Shown here: one piece after another, positions 11,682 to 21,896 of the stretch
How positions within the stretch are numbered: the stretch's first letter is position 1
How the letters are laid out: the number at the start of each line of letters is the position of its first letter
Assembly (NCBI GenBank): GCA_036874045.1
Contig: CM072336.1
Span: forward strand, 16,983,001-17,047,000
Direction of reading: 5' to 3'
DNA length: 64,000 bases
From: Cymodocea nodosa
Lineage: Eukaryota; Streptophyta; Magnoliopsida; Alismatales; Cymodoceaceae
Program-made: the position numbers and the translations under genes
The notes under the pieces: generated by a model
Databases searched by the model: none
What the model was told of the DNA's origin: nothing
Seen by the model: the letters and a program-made list of their open reading frames with translations, nothing else

Positions 11682-12922
11682 TGTTAGGAATTTTGTTTTG
11701 ATGATAAATACTTTATTAACATTTTTAAATAAGTCTAAATAATATTTTCTAAGTATAATAGTCACGTAATTAAATGTTGATAAGTTATCAAAAAATTTCA
11801 TTTAAAATTTTGGATAATTAACTTTCGGATAGTTAAAGTTTTAAGATGGTTAGATTTTCGAACAATTAAACTTTCAGATAATTAATATTTCGATTTAGTC
11901 GAAGAGTTATGTTAAAAACTCGTACAGTTAAGTTATCTACACGTGTATTTTTAATGTTTTAAGTTGTCATGTGTTTTCCATGTATGTTCAGTAATGAAAA
12001 TCGAAGAGTTAGATAACTATTCAAGTTTTTATATGTATGGATAGATAACTGTTCGAGTTTTATAAAATGACTAACAAATAGATAAATTTTCTTTGTTTAG
12101 TCATGTGTTTTGCAAGTGCAAAAACTCGAAGAGTTATAGATAAGTGTTCGAGTTTTTACAAGATTTAAAGGATAAGTATTCGACTAAAGCGGTGACTTAA
12201 AAGATATTCTACAAATCTCGAGGAGGATAAAGTTTCAGTGAATCTACGAGTAGAAATCGTGGAAATTCAAAATGATAATGGACATAGTGGAAATTCAAAA
12301 AGATAGTGGAAATCATGGATAATTTAAATTTGAAATTAGTACGTGGATTATGAATTAAGTAGATGAATATGCTGAACATGAAGTCAAAGTTCGACTACTA
12401 ATAGAGAGTACAAGCTACATTATGATTATCTCAATCTCCAATCACAAACTAAAAGATCAAGTCTGAATATTCAATCCCAATCTCAAATATCAAATCTGAA
12501 TATTCAACTACATATCAAATCCAAAAAAATTCTTCAACATCAGAAAAAGTTCAAAATTCCAAGTAATTTCAGAAAATGAGCTACGAATACAAGAAGTTTG
12601 GAAATTCAATAACTAGAGAATAGATATAAAAGCTAAGCAAAAAGAAGGAAAAAGAGCTATGTGCATAAAAATTAGGTTTTATACAATTCGAAATTAGCTT
12701 TGAATAAGGACTTCATTTTTTATTTGAATTGTATATCGAACATTATTGTATCAAAACCGACAAGAAGGGAATTGAGTTAAAAAGATATTGTAAATTCTTT
12801 CTTTAAAGTTTATAAAGAGTAGAATTTTATTTATGAGTATTTTATGCTCTTATTTTATCCGCTAGTAATTTTAATTACTAAAGACATAATTCTCCTCCTT
12901 CTTGTGATACAACGATCCTACA
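11682..12922 (+). repeat. copia-1 LTR (5' LTR of copy B, 1241 bp)
   Basis: It starts TGTTAGGAATTTTGTTTTGA and ends GATCCTACA. A TATA box (TATAAAAG) lies at 12625-12632, which places the transcript start near 12660. The U3 holds alternating GAGTTA and TAACTATTCGAG units that could fold back on each other. A U3 fragment of this family recurs inside gypsy-A at 43431-43760. Confidence 0.85.
12625..12632 (+). promoter_or_regulatory. TATA box of the copia-1 LTR
   Basis: TATAAAAG lies in the 3' part of the LTR, about 300 bp before the LTR end, at a position suited to a U3/R border. In copy A the matching site is degraded. Confidence 0.5.
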
Positions 12923-12938
12923 ACTAATATAAGAGCAT
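12923..12938 (+). other. degenerate primer-binding site of copia-1 copy B
   Basis: Directly after the LTR end the sequence reads ACTAATATAAGAGC, where intact Sirevirus-type elements have ACTGGTATCAGAGC, complementary to initiator tRNA-Met. The changes are G to A and C to A. Confidence 0.6.
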
Positions 12939-13012
12939 AATTAAGAGATTTCATTTATCTATTTAGGAATCGATTTTTTTTCCTATCATTTACTTAGGAT
13001 CATCTATTTAAA

Positions 13013-14329
13013 ATGGATAATATTGAAATCTTAGTCATGACTAAAGGACAAACTACTAATCATCCTCCTATGTTTGAAGGTAGCAATTATGGCTACTAGA
13101 AATATAGGATGAAAGTATTCTTTTAATTAATTGATTTCAAATTATGGTATATAATTATCAATCCTATAGTGTTAGTTACGAATCCACATGATATTTGGAC
13201 TTTTGATGAAAAGAAGCGAATGACACTGAATGCTAAAGGTTTAAATATCTTGTTTTGTACTTTATCTTATGATCAATTTAACAAAGTTTCTACATATCAA
13301 ATTACATATGAGATATGGCATGCATTAAAAGTTGTCAATGAAGGTACTAACCAGGTTAAGGAATCTAAGATTAATATGTTAGTACATAAATATGAGCTTT
13401 TTAAAATACATGAAAATGAATGTATCTTTGATATATTTTCTCGTTTTCTTGAGATTGTAAATTCATTAAAATCTTTAACCAAGAAATTCAAGGAAAAAGA
13501 CTTAGTAAGAAAGATCCTTAGATCTTTAACTAAAATTTAGGCTCAAAAGATAACATCAATTGAAGAGTCCAAAGATTTAAATACATATACTCTTGATGAT
13601 CTCATAGGCAATCTAATAACTTATGAAGTACAACATTTAGATCTAAAAGGGAAGAATCTTAGAAGTGATTTGGCTTTTGAGGTTGATAAAGTCTTAGAAG
13701 TCACTAGTGATTCTAACAATGATTTACTATTGTTGACCAGAAAATTTAGAAATCTGTTAAAGAATCACAGGAACTTTAGGTCAATAAAGACATCCAGAGA
13801 TATGGAGAAGAAGTCATTCATGAAAGACAAAATCATATGCTACAAGTGCAACAGGTCGGGTCACTTTCAAACTAATTGTACTCTCAACAAAGATAAAAAG
13901 AATTCAAGGAGGAATTTCAGGAATAAGAAATTTAGAAAGAGAATGACACTTAAAGTGACATGGGATAACTCTTTAGCTTCACAAAGTGAAGAAACAAAGG
14001 ATTCAACATCAAACAATGAATCCTCATCAACATCAAATTCAAAAGAAAATCTAGTAAATGTATGCTTCATGGCAAAATCTAGTGAGGTATCTTTTGATCA
14101 AAATGCTAGTTTTGATGGATTACTTGTTGAATACAATAAACTAGCTAGAAAATATAAGAAAGTAAAAGCAGAAGGAAAGAACATTAGGAAAATGTTAGAT
14201 AAATCTGAAAATAAGATTGGTTTTCTGAACTCTATGTTGAATAAATTTAAAGAAGAAAATCAAAAGCATGCACAGGAAATTTTAAAGTTTACTACAATAG
14301 AAAGAAAGAAGAAAATGATGAAAATTTAG
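13013..14329 (+). pseudogene. copia-1 copy B gag (nearly intact, early stops)
   Basis: It starts at ATG 13013 (MDNIEILVMTKGQ). A TAG replaces Trp at about 13098 and another TAG lies near 13540. Two long open pieces remain. 13169-13540 is the UBN2-type Gag core. 13670-14329 holds the CCHC zinc knuckle CYKCNRSGHFQTNC (about 13840-13880), a Ser/Glu-rich linker and a C-terminal coiled coil (ARKYKKVKAEGKNIRKML). The protein would package element RNA. The frame ends at 14329, where the sequence jumps to a region just before RT. Confidence 0.8.
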
Positions 14330-17089
14330 AAGAAAATAATGTCATACCTATAGAAAATGTGGAACAACATAGAAATTGGCATTATGCTTCATCTCATCCT
14401 ATTGATCAGATAATAGGCGATCCTAATTAAGGAGTTAGGACTAGGTCATCAGTAGTCAACATTTGAGGTGTTTATTTATTTGTTTCCTTACTAGAACTTA
14501 AGAAAATTGAAGATGCCTTAGAAGATGAATTTTAGTATTTAGCTATATAAGATGAGCTAAATCAATTTATAAGAAATGAGGTATGGGATCTAGTTTCACC
14601 ACCTGAAAATCAGTTCGTAATAGGAACAATGTGGGTATTTAGAAATAAAGTAAACTAGGATGGACATATAGTTAAAAATAAAGCTAGGTTAGTTGCTCAA
14701 GGTTACAAGCAAGAGGAAGGAATTGACTATGATGAAACATTTGCTCTTGTTGCTAGACTAGAGTCAATACAAATTTTGTTAGTATATGCTTGTTACATGG
14801 ATTTCAAATTATATCAAATGGATGTTAAGACTGCATTTTTAAATGGATATATAAAAGAAGAAGTTTATGTAAAATAACCTCTAGGTTTTGAGGATTCAAA
14901 ACATCCCAAGTATGTTTACAAGCTTAAAAAGGCACTATATGGCCTTAAACAAGCCCTTAAGTCTTGGTACGAGAGATTATCTAAATTTCTTATGGAAAAA
15001 GGGTATTCTATGGGAAAGGTATATCACACTCTTTTTATCAAGAAGGTTGAAAAAGATATATTAGTAGTTTAAATCTATGTAGATGACATTATATTTAGAG
15101 CAACAAATGATAAATTAGTTGAGTCTTTTTCGGAAAACATGACTAATCAATTTGAAATAAGTATGATGGGTGAACTATCATTTTTTCTAAGCTTACAAAT
15201 TAAGTAGTTAAAATAGGGTACTTTTATTTCACAAGAAAAATATACTTGAGATTTATTAAAGAGGTTTCTATTAGATAACACTAAAACAAAGAATACACCA
15301 ATCAGTACTATCACTAAGTTAGATAAAGATTGTTAGGACCATAGTATTTTGATAACGCAAAAACCTGTGTGAGGAAACAAATTATATTTCACAGTTAAGA
15401 CAGCTTAGTATAAGAGCAAAAGGTAGATAAAGTCATTACAGATAGTTCAGAATGGGTTGCAAGAGATAAACAAGATATCAGAAGGTTACTAGACTTAACT
15501 ATCCGAAAGAGATATATTTTCAGTGAGTTACCAGGCCTAAGTATCCAGAAGGAAGTTTAAAGCAACAAGAATTCAATTAGAGAGTTAGAAAGATGGCTGT
15601 ATGGAAAATTGAAGAGTTAAAAAGTTAACTATCCAAAACTTAAGTCATTGAATTTTCCACATGTAGAAATCCAAACAGAAGCTTAAAAGAAGAATCGAAA
15701 AGTTATTGTAGCTAACTATCCAAAATTTGAAGAGTTTCGGTAAGTTATAGGTATAACCATCCGAAACTTAAGTTATTCTATTATGCATGTGTAGAAATGA
15801 GAAGACAGCTGTCAGAAGCTTAGAAGAAGAAAATTAGAGAGTTATTGTAACTAACTATCCGATAGTCAAGAGAATTTCGATGAGTTACAACTACAAGTAT
15901 CCAAACTTTAAATACTTCACATGTATAACTTAAATCTCAAGTGACAAAAGAACTTAAGTAGATTTTCGGTGAGTTACGATCATTCTTCGAAAAGTTACAC
16001 AGATAACTATCTGAAAGTTTGAGAAAATCAGAAGGTTATCTTGAAACACCTTTCCAAATGGTAACTTACCATATTTGGATCTACGAACTCAGCAAGTACA
16101 GTAGAATCAATCCATTGAAGTGAAAATATGATCGTTGGTAGTTCAAGCATAAATACAGATAGATCATTCAATATTCAATAGAGGTATGAAGTGAGAATAT
16201 AGATATAATCACATACAAAGATATAGTATACATTGCAGATTAATTACTATTACAGAAGAAAGGCTCAATTCAGATTGACTACAATATAGAATCGATTGAA
16301 AGCTAGATTTACAAGAAGATTCTTAAAGCTCTCCATGTACTGAAAGTTTGATCCAAGAAGGATCATTTGGTTCATGGCTTCTACCTTAAAGCTTCATTCA
16401 AGTGGTTGGTTTGAGTTTCGACCTGAAAACACAAAAAGTTGGTTTACTGAAGTTTATACCTAAAAACTTCTATGTGGTTGGTTAGAGCTATGACTAGAAA
16501 GCTCAAGTGAATAGTTGGTTCTTGCTTCGACCTGAAAGCAAGTGTATGTAAGTGTTGAGAATCTTAGTGAAGCCCAAGTGATCCTTGGGGGTGGACTAGC
16601 CAAGTTGGTGAACCACCTAAAATTCCCTTGTGTTTCTTACTTTTATTTTCGTTGTGTATGTTTGGTATTTTTGTTTAGTACTTGTGCAAACTGATTAATC
16701 AAATTAGTTAGAAAAGTTAGTAAAAAGTTTTAATTACACACTAATCACCATTCACCCCCCCTTTGGTGAAGCCATACGTTCCTAACAAAGATGACTCTAG
16801 AAAAACTCTAGATATAAAATAATATAGAAGTATGATTGGTTCATTACTTTATTTAACAGCAAGCCAACCAGATATCATGTTTAGTGTGTGTACTTGTGCT
16901 AGATATCAATCTAATCATAAAGAATCACACTTACTTGCTGTTAAACGAATTTTTAAATATCTATTAGGAACCATCAATTTCGAATTGTTTTACTTTAAAC
17001 ACAATTCTTTAAATTTAATAGGTTATAGTGATGCTGATTTTGAAGGATGTAAGTCTGAAAGAAAAAGTACTAGTGGCACTTATCAACTA
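14330..17089 (+). pseudogene. copia-1 copy B RT and start of RNase H (decayed, split)
   Basis: After the gag end the readable protein goes straight to NWHYASSHPIDQIIG and then RT ([53 protein letters not shown] at about 15070-15095). Gln and Trp codons have become TAA or TAG at about 14535, 14550, 14657, 14875 and 15070. The solo LTR at 15331-16787 interrupts it. 16793-17089 resumes with the pre-RNase H region (YRSMIGSLLYLTAS, GYSDADFEGC) and stops at the copia-2 insertion. Protease and integrase are missing, so gag and RT are abnormally close. Confidence 0.8.
15331..16787 (+). repeat. solo LTR of a third copia family (1457 bp)
   Basis: It starts TGTTAGGACCATAG and ends TTCCTAACA, giving short inverted ends TGTTAGGA/TCCTAACA. 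It is flanked by a perfect 5-bp target duplication AAGAT (15326-15330 and 16788-16792). No internal sequence remains, so it is the product of LTR-LTR recombination. The pyrimidine-rich tail before its end (ATTCACCCCCC) is Sirevirus-like. The LTR is packed with AACTATCCGA and GAGTTA units. Confidence 0.9.
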
Positions 17090-17577
17090 TGTTGAGTATT
17101 TTGTTTTGATGATGTGTGTTGAATGAAAATAATCATATTTGCTCAATTACTATTGCTTGTGAAAGGAAATTAAGTACATCAATTAATATAGAAAAAGTTT
17201 AATGATATAAATACTTGTTTGCATTGGATTTGAAATTATACTAAGTTAATAACTAGTCATTTTGTTGCAGTAAATTCTCATTTAACTAAACGTTAAGTTA
17301 ACATGTGTTTTTATTGAAAAACATGATATGCTTTAAAGTTATATCTCCTGTATCATGAACAGTGTAGTTTAGACAACTCGTTAAGTTAGAATGTTATTTG
17401 TATAGAGATCACGTGAGAACTTGTTAAGTTAAAGGCTTAAAGGTTAAAATAGGTCATGTGAGAACTCGTTAAGTTAGTGAGTAAAAGAAGAGACGAACTT
17501 ATTAGGTTAGTATTGTATACGTGGTGAAATTATAAGTTACGAATGTTATATTGTATCACGTGAGGTGCACATGTGTA

Positions 17578-18676
17578 GGATTGTATGGCTACACAAGAGG
17601 GGGGTGAATTGTGCTTTTCAATATTTTCAAATATAATTGAAACTTTAAAACTCAAAAACAAGTCAAGACACTGTTTTCATAAAATTATTTTTATTCAAGG
17701 TTTCAATTACAATATACAATTCAATTCTCCTCAAAAATTGTAGATGCAATTATATATCGATACCATGTTTCATCTATACAATTTCATAACTACAAATAGA
17801 GAAAACTAATTTACGAAATTTAAAACATTTCTCCCTGTTTGAGATCTTTCTTATTCTTCTTCTTCAGCAATTTTTTAGTGACGAATATCTTGTCTTTTTA
17901 TGCTTTACCAAATTTGCCTTCTTCTAATACTTCAAATCTTCAATGACGAAAATCTTACCTTTTTATGCTTCATTGAATTTTCTTCCACCTAAGAGATTTT
18001 CCCCGAAGAGGTGTTTTTGATTCCTGAAAAGATTTTTCATTTGATGTGCAGGGATAGTTTGATCCTTGAAAGGATTTTTCGTTTTGTGTGCAAGGATGAT
18101 TTGATCAACAAGAACTCTATGCCTTTTATATTGTATATTCATTTCATGCATATCCTCCACGTTTAATCACTATCAGCTTTCCACTTCTTCACATCTTTTC
18201 TTTTTCCTTCATCAAAACACACGTTCTGACCCACGCTTATATTTCAAATTTTCTTTAATCATCAATCTTGGATCTTTGAAAAATTTCTTGCAAAATAAAA
18301 TTTATTGTCTAAAAATTTTTCATCAATGTAATAAGAAGTCGTTACTTTAATGTTAACTAAACGAGTAACACAAGTAGATATTAACTTAACGTTTCTAACT
18401 TAATGAGTTCCTCATGTGCCATTTCACGTGACAAGTACTGTAGCTAACTCAACGAACTATCTTCGTCGTGTTACGCTAACTCAACGAACCATCTCCGTTG
18501 TGTTACGATAACTCAACGAACCAGCAATATACAAATGTTTTTATATTAAGAATTTTACCACGTGCAAAAATAACAACTTAAGTTTATAACGCTAACCTAA
18601 CGCGTTGCCTTAGTGTTCAATATAGCAACTCAACGTGTTTAGCTATGCTAACTTAACGAGTTAAACATGTGCACCT
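17578..18676 (-). repeat. inverted copia-2 LTR segment inside the 5' LTR
   Basis: On the minus strand this piece matches the 3' LTR from about 30945 to its end and even includes the final ATCCTACA that the 3' LTR lacks. It carries the TATA box in the wrong direction (18130-18122). A short open frame here (18160-17963, minus) is LTR sequence with two copies of an AAACGAAAAATC-type repeat, not a gene. The left junction lies in GGTGCACATGTG/TAGGATT and the right near ATGTGCACCTCA, so GTGCAC-type microhomology marks both edges. Confidence 0.8.
18122..18130 (-). promoter_or_regulatory. copia-2 TATA box, flipped in the 5' LTR
   Basis: The minus strand reads TATAAAAGG, the same box found at 31487-31495 in the 3' LTR. 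Here it points away from gag, so the 5' LTR is unlikely to drive the element. Confidence 0.6.
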
Positions 18677-19152
18677 CAGATGAAGCAGAAAAAGGTAAGA
18701 TATATGTCATTAAAGATTTGAAGTATTAGATGAAAGAAAATTTAGTGAAGCAAAAAAGGTTAGATTTATGTCACTGAAGATTTAAAGTATCAGAAGAAAG
18801 TAAATTCGGTGAAGTAGAGAAAGAATAGATATTCATCACTGAAGAATTGTTGAAGAAGAAAGAGAAGAAGAAGAAGAAAGATCTCAAACAGGGAGAAATG
18901 TTTTAAATTCTGCAAATTAGTTTTCTCTATTTGTAGTTATGAAATTGTATAGATGAAACATGGTATCGATATAATTGCATCTACAATTTCTGAGGAGAAT
19001 TGAATTGTATATTGTAATTGAAACCTTGAATAAAAATGATTTTATGAAAATAGTGTCTCAACTTGTTTTTGAGTTTTAAAGTTTCAATTATAAGCGAAAA
19101 TGTTGAAAAATACAATTCACCTCCCTCTTGTATAACCATATGATCCTACAAG

Positions 19153-19164
19153 TGGTATCAGAGC
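19153..19164 (+). other. primer-binding site of copia-2
   Basis: TGGTATCAGAGC follows two bases after the LTR end. This is the canonical plant copia PBS complementary to the 3' end of initiator tRNA-Met and fixes the 5' LTR boundary at 19150. Confidence 0.95.
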
Positions 19165-19349
19165 TTTGTTAATAATCTTTGATATAAAATTGATACCAAC
19201 TTATTTAATATCATTGCTTATTCTACCTTCCTTGTTTTTAAATTGAAATTAATATCTTAGCATATGTTTAACTTTCTTGATTTAGGGCTCAAGTTGTTTT
19301 AAAGTTTTAAACTATTTAAAATCAAATAGGTTGAAAAATCTAAGGTAAG

Positions 19350-20345
19350 ATGGCTACTGGAAATGGTAATTTTTCTTTGTATGAAGGCCAAAATCTTAAT
19401 CATCCTCCTATATTTGATGGAATACATTTTGAATATTGGAAATATAGGATGACAATTTTTCTTCAAAGTACAAATCATAAGTTATGGTTTATGATTTCTA
19501 AACCATATACTCCATTAATTAATCCTTATAATACTTGGACAATTACTAAAAAAGAAAATGAAACTTTAAATGCTAAGGGCTTAAATATTTTATTTTGTGC
19601 ATTGAGCTATGTACAGTTCAGTAAAGTATTGGCATATAAATTTGCTTATGAGGTGTGACATGCATTAGAAGTTTCACATGAAGGTACTTCTCAAGTTAAA
19701 GAGACTAATATAAACATGTTAATTCATAAGTATGAACTCTTTAAGATGCATGAAGACGAAAGTATTTCTAAGATATTTTCTAGATTTCTTGATATCATAA
19801 ACTCTTTAAAATGCTTAGGAAAGAATTTTGAACAGAAGGATTTGGTGAGGAAAATTCTCAGATCCCTAAGTTCTAAATGGTCTCAGAAAATAACATTAAT
19901 TGAGGAATCACGAGATTTAAATGTTTATACCATGAATGACTTATAGGAAACTTAACTACTTATGAAGTTCAATTAAATGAATCACTAAATCACAACAAAC
20001 TAAAAGTGAAGAAAGAAATAGCCTTCGAAATTAATTCAAATTCTGATATATCTACTGATTCTGATAAAGATTTGATTTTGCTGACTAGGAAATTTAAGAA
20101 AGTATGGAAAGCTAGGAAATAGCAAATGAACAAAAATGATAAACTCTCAACGTCAAAATCATTGAATAACAAGAATTCTTCATTTAGAAAGTATGTATGT
20201 TACACTATAAGAAACTTAGACATCTTTCTCTAGATTGTCCTATAAGGAAAAATGAAAAGCATAGTAGGACAAATTAGAAGAAGACAACTTAGAAAACTTA
20301 GAAAAAGTTTTACAAGAAAAAAGCTTTGAAGATCACTTGGGATGA
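19350..20345 (+). pseudogene. copia-2 gag, N-terminal part (decayed)
   Basis: ATG 19350 begins MATGNGNFSLYEGQNLNHPP, with the conserved FEYWKYRM that both copia-1 copies have lost to TAG. The UBN2-type Gag core runs to about 19945 with one TGA in place of Trp at about 19658. A frameshift follows near 19947. The zinc knuckle is ruined: around 20195-20245 only a remnant of CYxCKKxGHLSLDC is readable. KITWDD at about 20330 is the last recognisable Gag before foreign sequence begins. Confidence 0.8.
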
Positions 20346-20349
20346 CTGT

Positions 20350-21610
20350 ATAGATGATATTTGTGTACATTTTTATATGATAATTCATGCATTCTATGTC
20401 TTGAAACTCAAGTTATATGCACTTATACAAGAAAATACATGTTAATCACATTTTTATGACATTGCATGAATATGTTCACAAATGCACCCCTTTAATGCAA
20501 TTTTCATGAAACATACTATATGTTCATATGCTTGAATTCATGATTTAATAATTCTTAGGCCAAGAAAGAGATTTTAAAGGTCATCAAGGTATTGAAATGA
20601 TTTGATATGGCCACATATATTTTATACACTATGGTTATGAACTTGTGGACATTAAATGCAATAATGTGACATTGATTATGAATGATTTTAAATACATGTT
20701 ACTAATTGATTCATTCATTGATGAACTTACATTTCACATTTGTAAATATGTTAAAATGAATGTTACATACCTTAGAAATAAATATATTTCAAGTTCATAA
20801 CTAGAGTTATTTTTGGCATGTATTACTAACATTACATGCATGACTTAAATGGATTTGATTGTAGGTGAATGAGGGCCCATAGATCAAGCCTTGGGATCAT
20901 CAATCCTTGATCTAAATCTCTATAAATAGGCCTTGTATCCCACAAGTTCAGCCCCCTCTCCAACTCCAAAATTCGGAATCCCCCTTGGTACTTCAAGCAA
21001 GGAGGTGAAGGAGCTCCACTCATGGTGATTTCTCTTCCAAACGGCTCTTGGAGGTAGGCCTCTCCCTTCCCTTGTTCTCTCCACTTCCTTCTTCGGTGTT
21101 CTTCACCATTAGGGAGGTTGAATTGTTGCTGCAATTACTCCTTGAGGAGTTAATCTGTCGAGGAGAGAAGCCTTGGAGAAGACAAGTTGAGGTGTAGTGA
21201 AGTATCTTCAAGAGTGCACTCCCTTGTTCTACACATTGCTGCATTCCTTTCGGCGTTGGACCTCCAATCCGTGGAAGGAACAAGCTGCATTAGGTGTGGA
21301 GAATTGGTGGAGAAGGTAGACATCTTTGGTGGCTAAAGCAAGGAGGTGACGTCCCTTGTGGAAAGATCATTAGAGATGTGAGCTTAAGGTGAGGAGATAA
21401 ACTATGAGTTGAGATGGAGTTGTTTGTATTTCCTGTTTTGATGTTATATGTTTGTTAATTGTTGTTGTTTGTGTTGTCCCCGTATTTCCCCTTATTGTAA
21501 TGTTGAATTCTTGTGTTAGTTTCAATGAATTTAAATTCTAAGTTTAGTTTGAGTTTTTACCTCTTATGTGTTTGATTTTATGTGTGCTTATGTGAATTCT
21601 TCTCAAATGT
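20350..21610 (+). other. unidentified insert in copia-2 gag, LTR-like with a TATA box
   Basis: This stretch is not copia-2. The first half is AT-rich. From about 20860 it becomes richer in G/C, with TATAAATAGG at 20921 and a transcript-leader-like stretch (ACAAGTTCAGCCCC) after it, then a T/G-rich tail (21420-21600). U3, TATA, leader and tail in this order suggest part of an LTR from an unidentified retrotransposon in the plus direction. I found no PBS, PPT, TG...CA pair or target duplication, and no second copy in the window. Minus-strand open frames at 20832-21283 have no recognisable domain. Confidence 0.4.
20921..20930 (+). promoter_or_regulatory. TATA box in the unidentified insert
   Basis: TATAAATAGG is preceded by a CCTTGATC-rich segment and followed by a leader-like stretch. 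It looks like a U3/R border of an LTR or the core promoter of a noncoding transcript. Confidence 0.4.
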
Positions 21611-21896
21611 TTGTCTAAACATGCACTGTTCATGATATAGAAATATAACTTTAAAATATATCATACTTTTCAATAAAAAACACATTGACTTAACGTTTAG
21701 TTAAATGAGAAATTAATGTAATGAAACGACTAGTTATTAACATAGTATAATTTCAGATCTAATATAGACAAGTATTTATATCAGTAAGTTTTTTCTATAT
21801 TAATTGATGTACTTAATTTCCTTTCACAAGCAATAGTAATTGAGCAAATATGATTATTTTCATTCAGCACACATCATCAAAACAAAATACTCAACA
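21611..21896 (-). repeat. inverted fragment of the copia-2 LTR start
   Basis: The minus strand reads from 21896 TGTTGAGTATTTTGTTTTGA and follows the LTR front for about 286 bases (compare 17090-17375 and 30464-30750), then diverges at about 21611 inside GTTTAGACAA. It ends exactly at the LTR terminus, directly against resumed gag sequence at 21897. Confidence 0.85.

Larger units (their letters stand above)
11682..17089 (+). mobile_element. Ty1/copia element copia-1, copy B (internally deleted, interrupted)
   Basis: A plus-strand copy: LTR 11682-12922, degenerate PBS, gag from 13013, then RT and RNase H. Protease and integrase are missing. A solo LTR of another family (15331-16787) splits RT, and copia-2 (from 17090) splits RNase H after TSGTYQL. 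The rest of RNase H and the 3' LTR are not found beyond copia-2, so this copy was cut by later rearrangement. Confidence 0.85.
17090..19150 (+). repeat. copia-2 5' LTR, rearranged by an internal inversion (2061 bp)
   Basis: The front (17090-17577) and tail (about 18677-19150) read in the plus direction and match the 3' LTR. The middle is an inverted copy of the LTR from its centre to its very end. The LTR starts TGTTGAGTATTTTG and ends ATGATCCTACA before the PBS. At 2061 bp it exceeds the 3' LTR (1645 bp plus the lost end) because its tail is present twice, once in each direction. Confidence 0.85.

Noticed and set aside
17963..18160. 65-aa open frame with repeated HxxKNPFKDQ-type units
   Set aside because: It is the inverted copia-2 LTR leader region; the repeats are short LTR tandem units, not a protein family.
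20832..21283. Minus-strand open frames in the unidentified insert
   Set aside because: They overlap a TATA box and leader-like sequence that read on the plus strand, and have no homologue or domain I can recognise.
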